Below, in pieces: positions 11,890-25,650 of a stretch of 64,000 bases of DNA; the stretch's first letter is position 1, and each line of letters starts with the position of its first letter. A program made the position numbers and the translations under genes. Under the pieces are notes generated by a model. It worked only from the letters and a program-made list of their open reading frames with translations, did not search any database and had not been told where the DNA came from. The stretch covers positions 29,112,501-29,176,500 of the forward strand of contig NC_089744.1 in the NCBI RefSeq assembly GCF_040412425.1. Direction: 5' to 3'. This DNA comes from Macrobrachium rosenbergii. Taxonomy: Eukaryota; Arthropoda; Malacostraca; Decapoda; Palaemonidae.

Positions 11890-13410
11890 GTGTGTGTTTG
11901 TAACTTCATAAAGGCGATTATCGTGGAACATATTGGTTTTACCCAATTCTGGGGAATATCCTTTGTTTTAGTTTTAACGATGACGGCCTAGAAAGGTATT
12001 ACGATAATCCGAAGGTTATGATGCAGCAAGTCAATATTATGTTTGAATAAACAGCCATTGCGCTTAGACTCTTAAACCATAATGGGATGAGGAAACTTGG
12101 CCCCGCAACTTTCATTTTATGGGCAAATTTGGGCGATATGCTCAGCCCAAACTTGATATTGATGCTGTAGGCAGGTTTTGTCTCGTGACCGCCGCCTACC
12201 GAAGCATCAGGTCGAAGTTCTTAGCCTTCAAGTATTTTGGTGGAGATGATTTTGTGCTGTTTTGTCGGTTTTCGTTGAATCTTGGCTCCTGGTATTTTCA
12301 GCGTAGATGATGATTTCGTTCATGGCTTCGTGTTTTCACTTTAGAAATCTTGGAATTTGTCTATTGGTATGTGTTCATTTCTACGTGTTTGTTCATACTG
12401 CGCTGAAGAAAGGCAAGACCGCAACTATTTTATCTTTCACCTACAATTACTGACTCAGGGTTGGAACAGCTTTTGCTAAAATTGACTTACGTTTCTGATC
12501 AGCTTCATAAATCTATAGAACCTATCCTTAGAGTATCAGTTCAGGGGCTTTCAGAATATGAAGGCACTTAAATCGCCCCTTCATTGTCGTGAAAATTCAG
12601 GTTAAATTATGTTAACCTATTTTTTTTATTTGATTATAAAGGAACAAGTTTACCTCCTTAATTTACAGTGGTGCTTACTTGTGCTCGTATTTCGTCTGCG
12701 CCTTGCATTCATATCTTCATCTATCGCCTTAATTAGAGGAGATTTTGAATACTATCAGAAGACATTGCAGGTAAAAAGAAATCTTGGTGATTTTCAAGTA
12801 AACGTGGGATCTTTATAATTCATTCATTAGCAAATTTTCAAGAATCCGGTGACTTGTTTCCATTTAAAATATTATTTTAAAATGATAGCTATAATTTATG
12901 TTTATCATGGATATTGCATCCTTATTACGAGTAACATGCAATGCTTGTTTTAGAATAATTTTATTACTAGCTATATGCAGTTACAGTTTAAAATTCGGGG
13001 AATACGTGGAATGTATAGTAAAGTTACAGTTGCAGTTTAGGGCTTAAGGAAAACGAGGAAGGTAAATTTACGTTACAGAAAAGATTTTCCAACTTTTAAG
13101 GGTATTTAGAACATAAGGAAGATATATTTTGTTGGGAATATAGCGAAGATACATTTTACCATTTATGGGTTAGAGAATATAGGAAAGATAATTACATTTA
13201 AGGGCGTTGGGAATGTAAAGGAAAATGGAAATCAAGAGGAGCGAGGAAGATTGGACAGTTTACATGATATCATATGTATTAAGGGAAATTGTGCTAATAA
13301 TATTAGGTTTCATCCTTATTTCCTGGTCAGCAAACTTACAAAAGGATTGCTCTGCATTTCGATTTCATGTGATCAAAACAACCTCTATTTTATTGAAGGA
13401 AGAGGACAAC

Positions 13411-13416
<6 letters not shown>
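11890..13416. other. Gene-free spacer
   Basis: Moderately AT-rich sequence with open frames of at most about 70 codons. I see no splice-flanked exon, RNA gene or transposon motif. Confidence 0.5.

Positions 13417-13487
<71 letters not shown>
13417..13487. repeat. (GA)n microsatellite
   Basis: About 70 bp pure GA. Confidence 0.97.

Positions 13488-14794
<1,307 letters not shown>

Positions 14795-14853
<59 letters not shown>
14795..14853. repeat. (GA)n microsatellite
   Basis: Pure GA tract. Confidence 0.97.
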
Positions 14854-14856
<3 letters not shown>

Positions 14857-15190
14857 AGCCGGGCGACTTTTCATCATGGTTCAGTCTTTTGACCTCCCTT
14901 GGGAACAAGACGAGCATTTTCCGAGCGAATAAATCTTTTTAGAGACTTTGGCTTCCCTCTGTAGATCCCCTGGAACTCCCTTTCACGCGGATAATGAAAG
15001 AAGAATTCAAAAATAAGTAAAAAGTCTCTTGAAGGTCAAAACAACATTTCAGCCAAGTTCTCTTCTGAGTTACCGTCAAGAGAAGTCGGAAATTTAAGAG
15101 ACAGTAACACTATAAACTTGGTGGCCTGAAAATAAGGCGCCGCTGCACTGAGCACTTGGCAATATATGGCATCTCTATCTATAAAGCTGA

Positions 15191-15474
<284 letters not shown>

Positions 15475-15973
15475 TATATAATGTACGTGGAATGTATATA
15501 TGCATACATACATAGATACAAACATATATATTTGCAAACAAATAGATTTATATGTTTTCAGAGGTGTAATGTTGGCTCGCAAGCATTACGGTGGGCCTCT
15601 TGCTTATAGTCGCCCAACAATTTGCATATTGTGAAGGCAGGTTCTCTGTTATAACTTCTGATAAAAATGATGTTACCAGAGTTACTGGGTTTGTCTCTTG
15701 CTCAAAATTTTGAAAAAGATAAAAAGTTATAATGACACGGAACGGAAATATGGCCTTCCCTAAATTACGTTTATTTTATATAAAAATATACAAGAAAAAA
15801 TGAGTTATTTTGCCGTGGTGAGGCCTCTTCGTCTCTTCGGGTATTTTGTCTCATAATAGACTCTCGTGTTTTTCATGGTTAGTTTGAGAGCTGAATACTG
15901 TGAGTAGTAACACACTAATTCATGTTCAGGGGTTCTTGACCATAGTTTTATTGATATGGTGCTCCTAAAAATT

Positions 15974-16095
15974 GATTCATAGTGCAACTGCTTTCAGGTT
16001 TTCCTCCTGTTACATCTTTAAAGCCTTTTCACTGTCAGTTTCCGTTTCAGCGCTGAATGGCCTTAGTTGCCCCAGTGCTTGGCATGTATGCCCAA
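15974..16095 (+). repeat. 280-bp interspersed repeat, copy 6 (3' half)
   Basis: Begins at TGATTCATAGTGCAACTGCT and includes GTTTCAGCGCTGAATGGCCT. The 5' half is absent. Confidence 0.8.
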
Positions 16096-17815
16096 TACAT
16101 ATAAATCAATCAATCAGTCAATCTTTTTAATGCACTAGATTGTGTTAACTGAACGTGCTTTGTTTCATTACGCCGATACTGTGTATGTATGTATGTATGT
16201 ATGCATACATACATACGAACCTCGGTCTTTCAAATGAGAGCTGAGTTGTAAAGCTAAGTAAAATTCACAGGTATGTTAGGCGGCAGCGTGCCCCGGAAAA
16301 ACTTCAGGTACAGAAGTACTTAGGCTCCAACTTCTTTTATGACTTGCGTGGGTCATCTGGTAACGCCCTGGCCTCTCAAATGAAAACCGGCTTTTGGGCC
16401 CAGTGTGAGTCAGAAATTGTGTGTGTATATATATCTATATATATATATATATGTGTGTGTGTATAGTTAGTTAGTTTCAAGTTAAAAAGGAAGGGTTGAA
16501 GATATGTTTGTAAATGTTACAGTTAATAAAGACAGTCTGATAAGGTAGTGAGTAGTTCAAGTGGTGGGATAAGGAAATGAGAGTGTTAGCGAACAGAAAG
16601 GAGGAGACTATTTGAGATGGTGTAGCATGACAGAAGAGAGAACTGAACTCGTGCACAGCACAGGAGGGAGGGTAAGGTATTCGAGGGAAAGTGAGAGGAA
16701 AAGGAATCGGGTAACAAAACCGAAGGGAGAAAATGTGAGAGAACTTTGAGAAAGCAGATTTGTTCTACGAGAGCGTAATTCTGGAGATGAAGGTGAATGA
16801 ACAAGTGGTTCTCAGAACAAAATATGCAGATGGAGAGATGTTTCAGAGAAAGGAAACAAGTGAAAGTGTTCGCTGAAGTGAAAAGTGGTATGTATGAGCA
16901 AGGGTGAGGTTATATGTGTAAATATAAACCAGGGAGGTAGAGAGGGGAGGGGAGGGGGGGTTAATCATAGAAATTGGTACGTTGTGATTGCAAAGTGGGT
17001 GTGCAGTAGTACATCTAAATTGCATTCCTTTTCTGCGTCCTGTGATTGAGTGGATACAGAGAGTGCCTGGGAAATCACAGGTCAGCGGCTCAAATCCAAA
17101 AGATGAGGTTTTACTTTGTTAATCCTAATACATGTGTTTTCAAAAGGGGAGACAGCCAGAGTAATTCAAAACAAAGTGTATGCAAATCGTCTTGTTGGAA
17201 ACATTTATATCAATGTCGCAGTTATATATCGTTTACAGACTTAGCGCATTTCATGAAATCCGTTTATTGAGACTAAGTGGTCGGATCAAATAACTGTAGT
17301 TTTAATAATGATAATAATAGTAATATCGAGGATAGATTAAGACCCTTGTCATGCGTGAAAATCTTGGTATATATTGTTAATAATACAGCTTCACGAGTAT
17401 TACTGTTTTCATTGTCAGAGAGAGTGAAACTGGATAAAAATTTCTCATTCTTGTGGAATAAGCGAAAAGACCCTAGATTTGCCTACTAAACTTTCAAAAA
17501 ATAGAATCATACCTGTAAGCTTCAAAACTATGAAATGATGATGATCAGTTATGGGAAAAATGAAGATTATTGATTGCAACCTGAAACCAGACCTTACCAG
17601 TGGGTGGTAGATTGAGTCACTAAGACAACGGCACCTGGTCCTTTTAATTTTAAAAGGTGGGATGAAAAAGATAAATAATTACTCAGATAAGTAAAACACT
17701 GCTGTTACTCAAATAAGTAAAACACTGCTGTAAAACGAAGTAGTTCTTAACTCCGTTGTTAACAAGTAACACCATATTTTTGTTCCTGTAGCCAAAAACC
17801 CACGTCATGCTGTGC
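16096..17815. other. Spacer with a weak tRNA-like patch
   Basis: At about 16345-16412 (+) the order GGGTCATCTGGTAACG, CTCTCAAATGAAAACC and a degenerate B-box-like end suggests an old tRNA-derived fragment. Pairing was not verified. The remainder is unrecognised; it includes a G-rich stretch near 16940-16960. Confidence 0.3.
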
Positions 17816-18096
17816 TCCGTAGGGGGTTAGTGCTGTCATTACTGTAGGCATTACTTAAGGTTCTGTGCAGCGTATCTTCGGCTCCCACCTACAGCTTCTT
17901 TCCTTCCTTATACTGTACCTCCGTTCATATTCTTACCTTCCACTCTCTCCTAACAGTTGATTCATAGTGCGACTACGAGGGTTTCCTACTGTTAAACCTT
18001 TCAAACTTTTTACTGTCAATTTCACTTTTCAGCGCTGAATGACCTCGTAGGTCCTAGTGCATGGCCTTTGGCCTAAATTCTATATTCTATTCTATG
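17816..18096 (+). repeat. 280-bp interspersed repeat, copy 7
   Basis: Starts CCGTAGGGGGTTAGTGCTGT and ends GCATGGCCTTTGGCCTAAAT. The central GTGCACC block is deleted. Confidence 0.85.
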
Positions 18097-18356
18097 CTAT
18101 TCTCTCATGTCACGCTTTGGAAACTGGAAAGCTATCCCAAAAAGACCCATACTTTCAATTGTGTCATTCTTAGGTTGGTCTGAAGTTTTCTATCTCTTAC
18201 GGTGACATTTTGGATGTGTGGTACCATCGTCTGCTGTTGTGCGTCCGACGTGGCTGCTGTGTATTTTCGTCCTTTGAATCGTGAACTCTTTGACGCAGAT
18301 TCCTCCTTTTCATATTGGACGTCTGGAAAGAGCACACTGGCGCGATCCATGGCCTC

Positions 18357-18358
<2 letters not shown>

Positions 18359-18425
<67 letters not shown>
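18359..18425. repeat. (CT)n-(GT)n microsatellite
   Basis: CT tract passing into a short GT tract about 105 bp upstream of the piggyBac 5' end. Confidence 0.97.
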
Positions 18426-18529
18426 CCCTTTGTTTACTGTACTAATATTTTCTATAGTTTGCGAGCTCCTCTTGCATCTGCGCGTTTTGTTAGTTAAATT
18501 ATTGTCATTAGGTACGCTTTCCTGTCTTC

Positions 18530-20547
18530 TTAACCCTTTGATTTCGGTTGTAACGTATACGACGCATTTAATAAACTGGCCCGGAACACTGTTGTGTCGT
18601 ATACGAGCACCGGTAATTTCCTTTTATGTGAAGGACTGATGATTGAAATACTGGCCTCTTTTTCTTGATATGGTAACAGTCTGTCAGTTGCCATACAGTG
18701 AATTCATATAAATTCACGTGTTTCCCTAAAATTCATTAGTCTTCATCAAGATGTCACAGGAGGAGGGGTCAAGGGTACGACATCCTCGAGTTGACCGCCA
18801 GCAGATCGAGAGAAGAGCTCTCGACGAGGATAACTATTTTATAGACCTTCTCGACTCATTTTCTGGATATGAAAATGAATCGGATTTAGAAGGAAATGAA
18901 ATGGATAATTAGGGTCCTGGTACAAGAGACAGTGATGAAATATCAACCGACAGTGAAAATGACGAAAATCTGCCACCTACAAATGAAAGCCAAGGTGTCA
19001 AAAGAAGGCGGAGACAGCGAAGTGACCCAGGTGATGAGTGGGAGTGGGCTGCCAGCAATTTCCAGCCCAGAGATTTCATATTTGACAGCAGTGGCAGTGG
19101 CATTACGTCGAAATGTAATGTGAATGAAAATTCAAAGGAAGTAGACTATTTTTTTGAATTTTTCGACAACGAATTTATGGGGCTGATTGCTGAAGAGACA
19201 AACCGTTATCAGAGATTCCTTGTTGATACGCTAGGAGATGCAGTGCCAAAGTATTTGCGAAAATTTGCTCAGGTTACTGTGGAGGAAATGATACGGTTCC
19301 TTTGTGTGATTATGATCATGTCGCATATAAGTAAACATCGCATCGTAGATTACTGGACTACGCTTGAGACATTCGAGACAAAAGGAGTGAGAAGGCTGAT
19401 GGCAAGGGACAGATTTCTTCAAATTCTACGGGTTCTACATTTCGTTGATAATTCACAGGAAACAAGCCCAGATAATAAACTAAAAAAATTAAACCCATGC
19501 TCGACAGTGTGCGTAGAAAATTCCGGGAAAAATTTCAACCTTTCCAGGATTTATGCATAGATGAAAGTTTAATGTTATGGAAGGGAAGGCTAAGTTTCAA
19601 GCAGTACATTCCAGATAAAAGAAGTCGATTTGGAGTGAAAATATTTGAACTTTGTGATGCCAAAACGGATTATATTGTCGATTTTATAATCTATACTGGA
19701 AAAGATACAGAGATATTGGTAGATGAGGATCTAGGGGTATCTGGTTCTGTGGTAAAAACATTTATGGCCTCGCATCTCGGAAAACATCACATCCTGTATT
19801 TCGATAATTGGTATTGCAGCCCAAAACTGCTCAAGTATTTGGGCGACAACGAAACAGGAGCATGTGGAACAGTCCGGAAAAATAGGAAATTTATGCCTAA
19901 ATTTCCTGATGTGAACAAATCTGAGATTTCGTCTCAAAACTGCAATGGAATATTAGGTTTAAAATGGCAGGATAACAGGACAGTGTATATGTTATCTTCA
20001 GTACATGAAAATATAATGGTAGACTGTGAAAAAGGTGTCGACCAGGGGAATTTGTGCAAAAACCTGCATGCGTTGTTGACTATAATAAGAAAATGCGGAT
20101 TGTGGACAAGAACGACATGCTTATTAGTTCTGTGAAGTGTATCCGTAAAACCACGAGATGGTACATAAAACTATTTTTCCGTCTGCTTGATATGATACTA
20201 GTAAACTGTCATCACTTGCATGGATTTGTTACTGGCAAGAAAGGGTCATATTTACAGTTTTCTAAGTCAGTCGTTCTGCAGTTGATTGAAAGGTACCCTC
20301 CAGCACCTAACAAGATAATTACCCGCACCGTAATAACGCAGCCAAGGCGGCTAACAGAAAGACACTTTCCTGATCCAGTTCCTCAACAGAAAAACAACTG
20401 CGACCTAGACTAAGATGTCGTGTGTGCTCGCATACATCCTGTAGGCCCAAGAAAGGCCAGCAGACATATTTCATGTGTAAAGACTGCAATGTAGGACTAT
20501 GTGTCGCTCCTTGTTTCAGAGAATACCACACACTTCTGAATTACTAG
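18530..20547 (+). mobile_element. piggyBac-like transposon, 5' end plus transposase
   Basis: Starts with the piggyBac target TTAA (18530-18533) and a terminal CCCTTTGATTTCGG that starts with the family's typical CCC. The same terminal sequence, inverted, ends the fragments at 23880 and 32697. A subterminal inverted repeat CGTATACGAC / GTCGTATACG lies at about 18552-18603. The transposase frame follows from 18751. No 3' terminus is found near the coding end, so the right end was lost or displaced. The nearest candidate is the isolated 3' end at 23880. Confidence 0.75.
18751..20547 (+). pseudogene. piggyBac transposase (PGBD-like), one stop and three frameshifts
   Basis: Conceptual product of about 590 residues, the usual piggyBac length. 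The N-terminus from ATG 18751 is acidic. An in-frame TAG at 18910-18912 interrupts it, then the same frame runs to about 19488. A missing A in the AAAAAAA run there shifts to the second frame. The DDE core carries the catalytic aspartates in CIDESL (codon 19560), YFDNWYCS (19803) and MRIVDKND (20105, after a second shift between about 20060 and 20090). A third shift near 20405 leads into the C-terminal cysteine-rich domain with C-x2-C, C-x2-C and further C/H residues, ending at TAG 20545-20547. All three catalytic residues and the zinc-binding domain survive, so decay is fairly recent. The active protein would cut and paste at TTAA. Confidence 0.88.
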
Positions 20548-20549
20548 AA

Positions 20550-20806
20550 TTCTGTCGTAAAAAAGTTTTGTCAAGATTATTATGTTCAGCTTATTAAATA
20601 TTCAGATTCATAACCATTTGTTATTCACATTGTTTGATTTCATTCAACTTATGTCATAAAAGCTTCTTCCAATCATATTGAGTCTTATGTGTTTATACAT
20701 TTTCTGATTTTGTTTTTTTATCTACAGCAAAAAGATTTTTGTAAAAATAAATGTTGAAATTCATCCGTATTATAATTTTCTTCATCAAATTATGGCTTTA
20801 GTCTTT

Positions 20807-20810
<4 letters not shown>
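20550..20810. other. Probable piggyBac 3' UTR
   Basis: AT-rich, with an AATAAA at about 20748. It contains no terminal CCCTTTGATT inverse, so the element boundary is not seen here. Confidence 0.35.

Positions 20811-20889
<79 letters not shown>
20811..20889. repeat. (GA)n microsatellite
   Basis: Pure GA tract downstream of the piggyBac coding region. Confidence 0.97.
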
Positions 20890-20890
<1 letters not shown>

Positions 20891-21069
20891 AATTACTATT
20901 TTGCGTTTAATGTTCCTTTTCTGTCCTTTGAAGACTGGATATCATAAAATATAAAATGAGTCGGATGTAATGTAAATCTGATAATCATGGTATTGATGAT
21001 TTATGATATATGAGAATAATAATAACAATATAATAACCGTTACCATGAGATTAATGAATATAGACAATG

Positions 21070-21070
<1 letters not shown>

Positions 21071-21143
<73 letters not shown>

Positions 21144-21892
21144 AAGGTGAACCCTATCCATATGAAACAAGCCCACAGGGGTAACTAACTTGAAATTCAA
21201 GCATCCTAAGAAAATGGTGTTCATTCGAGTGAAATAACAGAAGGTAGTAGGAAATACAGAAAGAGGAGATCAGTTATTAGAAAACAGATGTACTAACAAT
21301 AAATAAATAAAAATGTAAACAAAGTATTAAATACAAGATGTATTGCATAAGGGTAGTAATGCATTACATTCACTTGAACTTTTGAAGTTCCGTTTGCAAC
21401 ACATCCTCAGTAAAGAGGCTGTTCCACAGTCGTAAGGCGTGAGGAATAAAGGTCCCTGGAACTGAAAAGTTCGAAGGCGAGGTACATTTACTGCACATTG
21501 ATGCTGCTGTTCAGCGAATCTGGTTGCTCTCGACAGCAACAGGGGATCAGGGATCAACTGAGAATGTGAAAGATATGTCAAAATACAACTTATGAAAAAG
21601 TGACAAACAAGAGACCATCCGTCTATAGTCCAAGGCATAGCTGCCAAAGAAACCTTCCACCTCGAACCACTCTAAAAGATATAAATCTCTGGCAGAAGCA
21701 GACATCTCCCGGAGAACAGTATCCTAGTAAAGGAAGGACAAATTACCTAAAAAATGTTGCACTGATTTAATCACTCATATAAGTATATGAGGACTTAAGA
21801 ACAATACCCAACTTTCATGCGGCATTTGCTGACATTTTCATTAGATGTTTCTCAAAAATAAGATGTAAGTAAACAGGTACCACTAGAATAGT
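21071..21892 (-). mobile_element. CR1/L2-like LINE, 5'-truncated copy B
   Basis: On the minus strand the copy begins inside the last part of ORF2. It encodes fragments of the conserved C-terminus (PWTIDGWSLVCHFF, SHSQLIPDPL, RATRFAEQQH, VNVPRLRTFQF), and a frameshift follows the last block. The 3' UTR and a terminal (ATT)n tract (21071-21141 as written on +) follow. It parallels the 33736-36760 copy block for block and lacks the RT catalytic core. Confidence 0.8.
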
Positions 21893-22012
21893 TGAAGGAA
21901 AAGAAAAATATCTGTAGAAAATTATAACAGAATAAAATGATCTACAAAACCCTACAACTTCCCCTGAATATTGGTTCAAAAACAATTGAACAAATTCCAA
22001 AATGTTAGTGAT

Positions 22013-22015
<3 letters not shown>

Positions 22016-22106
<91 letters not shown>
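22016..22106. repeat. (TA)n microsatellite
   Basis: About 90 bp TA tract. Confidence 0.97.
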
Positions 22107-22107
<1 letters not shown>

Positions 22108-22202
22108 GGTTCATATGTGGCTAATCATTTTTTGTAACAGGAATTTATCCAATTTTTTATTTTTTATAGGGATAGGTGTGAGTATGTGTTTGTATTTTAC
22201 AT

Positions 22203-22261
22203 ACACACACACACAAACATATATACATATATATATACACTCATATATATGTAATTAATTG

Positions 22262-22349
<88 letters not shown>

Positions 22350-22492
22350 CTGAATCACGAGAATATGGAACGTGATGAATATATAAATAAAGACAATTCC
22401 ACGAAGGAAAGAGAAGCAACAGAGTATTGCAAGGCTTTTCGACGTATTGTCCTTTACTTAGCAGACTCGTTTCTCTTTCCTTCGGGGCATTG

Positions 22493-22563
<71 letters not shown>

Positions 22564-22586
22564 TACTCACACATGTATATATAGTC

Positions 22587-22675
<89 letters not shown>

Positions 22676-22690
22676 CATACATACATACAT
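22203..22690. repeat. Cluster of (CA)n and (TA)n tracts
   Basis: CA and TA tracts at about 22203-22348, TA at about 22497-22560 and TA at about 22590-22670, ending in (CATA)n. They are separated by short unique pieces. Confidence 0.95.
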
Positions 22691-22844
22691 AGTATATATA
22701 CATACACATACACACACCACACAATTACACATTTTGATCAGCAATGTGATTTATAATATTGATCCCTAGTGAATGTGGCGAGGTGGCAATTGTGTTTACG
22801 TGTCACATGCAAGTGTGACAGACGACGCGCGTAGGTGGCATTTC

Positions 22845-23290
22845 AGATGCACGTGTCCTGTTGACAGAAATGAACTGCTTTGTTTTCAGCCGCTGTACCC
22901 TCCACCTTTGTCGAATTTGGTGGGCGTGACCGTTGGAATATTAGCTTGAAAATGGGCCCCGGGATTATCCCAAGCCCCGGCAGTCTCCAATTCCTTGTTT
23001 CATTGACAAATGCGGATTCTGGAACCTCCTTTTTACTTGCGGCTAATACGATTTCCATTCAAGGAGGTTGTTTCCACTTTCCCCTGACTTTTGACCGCCA
23101 TCGTCAATCAAACATTGAATTGGAATCTGTCCGAAGGACAAGGGATAATCCCAGGCCCTATTCCCAAGGTAGTATTCCAGCGTTCAGGGCCACCAAACTC
23201 AACACAGGTGGAAGGTAAGCAAGAGCAGAAAACAACGACCGGTCATTTCCATCAAAAGGATTCCGGCATCTCACGTACCACCCACGTCTC
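22845..23290. repeat. Imperfect foldback, arms about 200 bp
   Basis: The stretch 22845-23045 matches the reverse complement of about 23085-23290 with moderate divergence. Matched blocks include GGGATTATCCCA / GGGATAATCCCA, GGCGTGACCGTTGGAATATT / AGTATTCCAGCGTTCAGGGC and CCACCTTTGTCGAATTTGGT / CACCAAACTCAACACAGGTGG (imperfect). A third copy of one arm, in direct orientation, occupies about 23514-23612. Either this is a foldback-type non-autonomous element or two inverted insertions of one repeat. Confidence 0.65.
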
Positions 23291-23388
23291 AGCCATGGAA
23301 ATACGATTGTCACCTTCCAAATGTCCATATTCGCTAGTGTCCAAAATGTATTGTTGTGTCGTGTAATCATTGTTGCCGTTGTCATGGA

Positions 23389-23390
<2 letters not shown>

Positions 23391-23454
<64 letters not shown>
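23391..23454. repeat. (TA)n microsatellite
   Basis: TA tract between the foldback and its third arm copy. Confidence 0.97.
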
Positions 23455-23456
<2 letters not shown>

Positions 23457-23513
23457 TGCAGTAATGTGTGTGTGTTTGTACATATACTGTATGTATGTAT
23501 GTAGGTGATATTG

Positions 23514-23612
23514 AGATGCACGTGTGCTTTGACAGAAATGACCTGCTTTGTTTTCAACTCGCTGTACCTTCCACTTTGTCGAATTTGGTTGGCGTGACCG
23601 TTGGAATAATTG
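23514..23612 (+). repeat. Third copy of the foldback arm
   Basis: Shares GAAATGACCTGCTTTGTTTT, CTTTGTCGAATTTGGTTGGC and GTGACCGTTGGAATAAT with 22847-22945. Confidence 0.7.
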
Positions 23613-23645
23613 CCGATTTTGGAATATTCCTTTATTACTGGCAGC

Positions 23646-23884
23646 TTATTTATTTGTGTTGTTACATTAATTGCATGATATCTATATCACGGATCGCTAC
23701 TATCACAATATTATCATATAAATAAAACAGGTTAATTTGCAGCAAAACAACAAATACAAACGCTATTACAATGATTGTTTACGATTTCGTGCGTCTGGTA
23801 GCATGCTATGGGTGACTACCGTCTGAAAACCCTCCGGATTGTGGTAAGTGTGAGGTCTCATCTCGGCCGTAATCAAAGGGCTAA
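23646..23884 (+). mobile_element. Isolated piggyBac-like 3' end, copy 1
   Basis: 235 bp ending GGCCGTAATCAAAGGG at 23880, followed by CTAA where TTAA is expected. The terminal bases are the inverse of the CCCTTTGATT(A/T)CGG found at 18534. The whole 235 bp recurs without indels at 32463-32697, with about three transitions. The 5' part is missing. Confidence 0.8.
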
Positions 23885-24025
23885 TGAAAATTAAAATAAT
23901 TAATAATTTCCCATATTTTGGTAATCATAGAATCAACTAAAAATGATTATTAAATAAAATTATCTAAAAATGAAAAAATCCCGTAGGGTGGGTCTGCCCA
24001 GACCCAACTTGCACCAGATAGGGTT
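23885..24025. other. AT-rich spacer before the satellite
   Basis: Ends with a small palindrome GGGTCTGCCCAGACCC at about 23990-24005. Confidence 0.6.
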
Positions 24026-25650
24026 AAGAGACTGGCCAGTCTTGGAGGCCTTTGGGCCTCATCCTTGAAGTTCTTGGGCCCTCTCCAGGCCTGCTTCCCC
24101 AGCCTGGCAGGATACCTGCCTTCCTCCGAGGAAGCAGCCTCTGGTCAGACCCTTCCCTTCAAGGCTGCCCTTAAGAGACTGGCCAGCCTTGGAGGACTTT
24201 GGGCCTCATCCTTGAAGTTCTTGGGCCCTCTCCAGGCCTGCTCCCCAGCCTGGCAGGATACCTGCCTTCCTCCGAGGAAGCAGCCTCTGGGTCGGACCCA
24301 TCCCTTCAAGGCTGCCCACCCATCCCTTCAAGGCTGCCCTCAAGAGACTGGCCAGCCTTGGAGGACTTTGGGTCTCATCCTTGAAGTTCTTGGTCCCTCT
24401 CCAGGCCCGCTTCCCCAGCCTGGCAGGATACCTGCCTTCCTCCGAGGAAGCAACCTCTGGGTCAGACCCTTCCCTTCAAGGCTATCCTTAAGAGACTGGC
24501 CAGCCTAGGAGGACTTTGGGCCTCATCCTTGAAGTTCTTGGACCCTCTCCAGGCCTGCTTCCCCAGCCTGACAGGATACCTGCCTTCCTCCCGAGGAAGC
24601 AGCCTCTGGTCGGACCCTTCCTTCAAGGCTGCCCTCAAGAGACTGGCCATCCTGGAGGACTTTGGGTCTCATCCTTGAAGTTCTTGGGCCCTCTCCAGGC
24701 CCGCTTCCCCAGCCTGGCAGGATACCTGCCTTCCTCCAAGGAAGCAGCCTCTGGGTCAGACCCCTTCCCTTCAAGGCTGCCCTTAAGAGACTGGCCATCC
24801 TTGGAGGACTTTGGTCCTCATCCTAAGTTCTTGGGCCCTCTCCAGGCCTGCTTCCCCAGCCTGACAGGATACCTGCCTTCCTCCGAGGAAGCAGCCTCTG
24901 GTCGGACCCTTCCTTCAAGGCTGCCCTCAAGAGACTGGCCATCCTTGGAGGACTTTGGGTCTCATCCTGAAGTTCTTGGGCCCTCTCCAGGCCCGCTTCC
25001 CCAGCCTGGCAGGATACCTGCCTTCCTCCGAGGAAGCAGCCTCTGGGTCAGACCCTTCCCTTCAAGGCTGACCTTAAGAGACTGGCCATCCTTGGAGGAC
25101 TTTGGGCCTCATCCTTGAAGTTCTTGGGCCCTCTCCAGGCCTGCTTCCCCAGCCTGGCAGGATACCTGCCTTCTTCCGAGGAAGCAGCCTCTGGGTTGGA
25201 CCCTTCCCTTCAAGGCTGCCCTCAAGAGACTGGCCATCCTTGAGGACTTTGGGCCTCATCCTTGAAGTTCTTGGGCCCTCTCCAGGCCTGCTTCCCCAGC
25301 CTGGCAGGATACCTGCCTTCCTCCGAGGAAGCAGCCTCTGGGTCAGACCCTTCCCTTCAAGGCTGCCCTCAAGAGACTGGCCAGCCTAGGAGGACTTTGG
25401 GCCTCATCCTTGAAGTTCTTGGGCCCTCTCCAGGCCTGCTTCCCCAGCCTGACAGGAGACCTGCCTTCCTCCGAGGAAGCAGCCTCTGGGTCGGACCCTT
25501 CCTTCAAGGCTGCCCTCAAAAGACTGGCAAGCCTTGTAGGCTTTGGGGCCAATCCTTAAAGGGCTTGGGCCCTTTCCATGGGAAGGGTCAGACCCATAGG
25601 CTGCTTTCCTTGAGGAAGGAAGCGGCCTCTGGTCGGACCCTTCCCCTCAC
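24026..25650. repeat. GC-rich satellite array, unit about 147 bp, about 11 copies
   Basis: Units start at the AAGAGACTGG landmark near 24026, 24173, 24342, 24490, 24637, 24785, 24929, 25076, 25224, 25371 and 25518. Spacing is 144-148 bp except one 169 bp unit that contains an internal 22 bp duplication. Each unit carries AGTTCTTGGGCCCTCTCCAG, CAGGATACCTGCCTTCCTCC and GAGGAAGCAGCCTCTGG. The last unit decays after 25530. Long open frames exist because the unit is GC-rich and often 147 bp (49 codons), but the frame changes between units, so coding is unlikely. Confidence 0.97.

Noticed and set aside
16345..16412. tRNA gene candidate
   Set aside because: Only an A-box-like start; the B box is degenerate and arms do not pair convincingly by eye. 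Kept only as a weak tRNA-derived patch.
24026..25650. Regularly spaced repeats that could suggest a CRISPR array
   Set aside because: Whole 147 bp units are near-identical with no variable spacers, and the context is eukaryotic.
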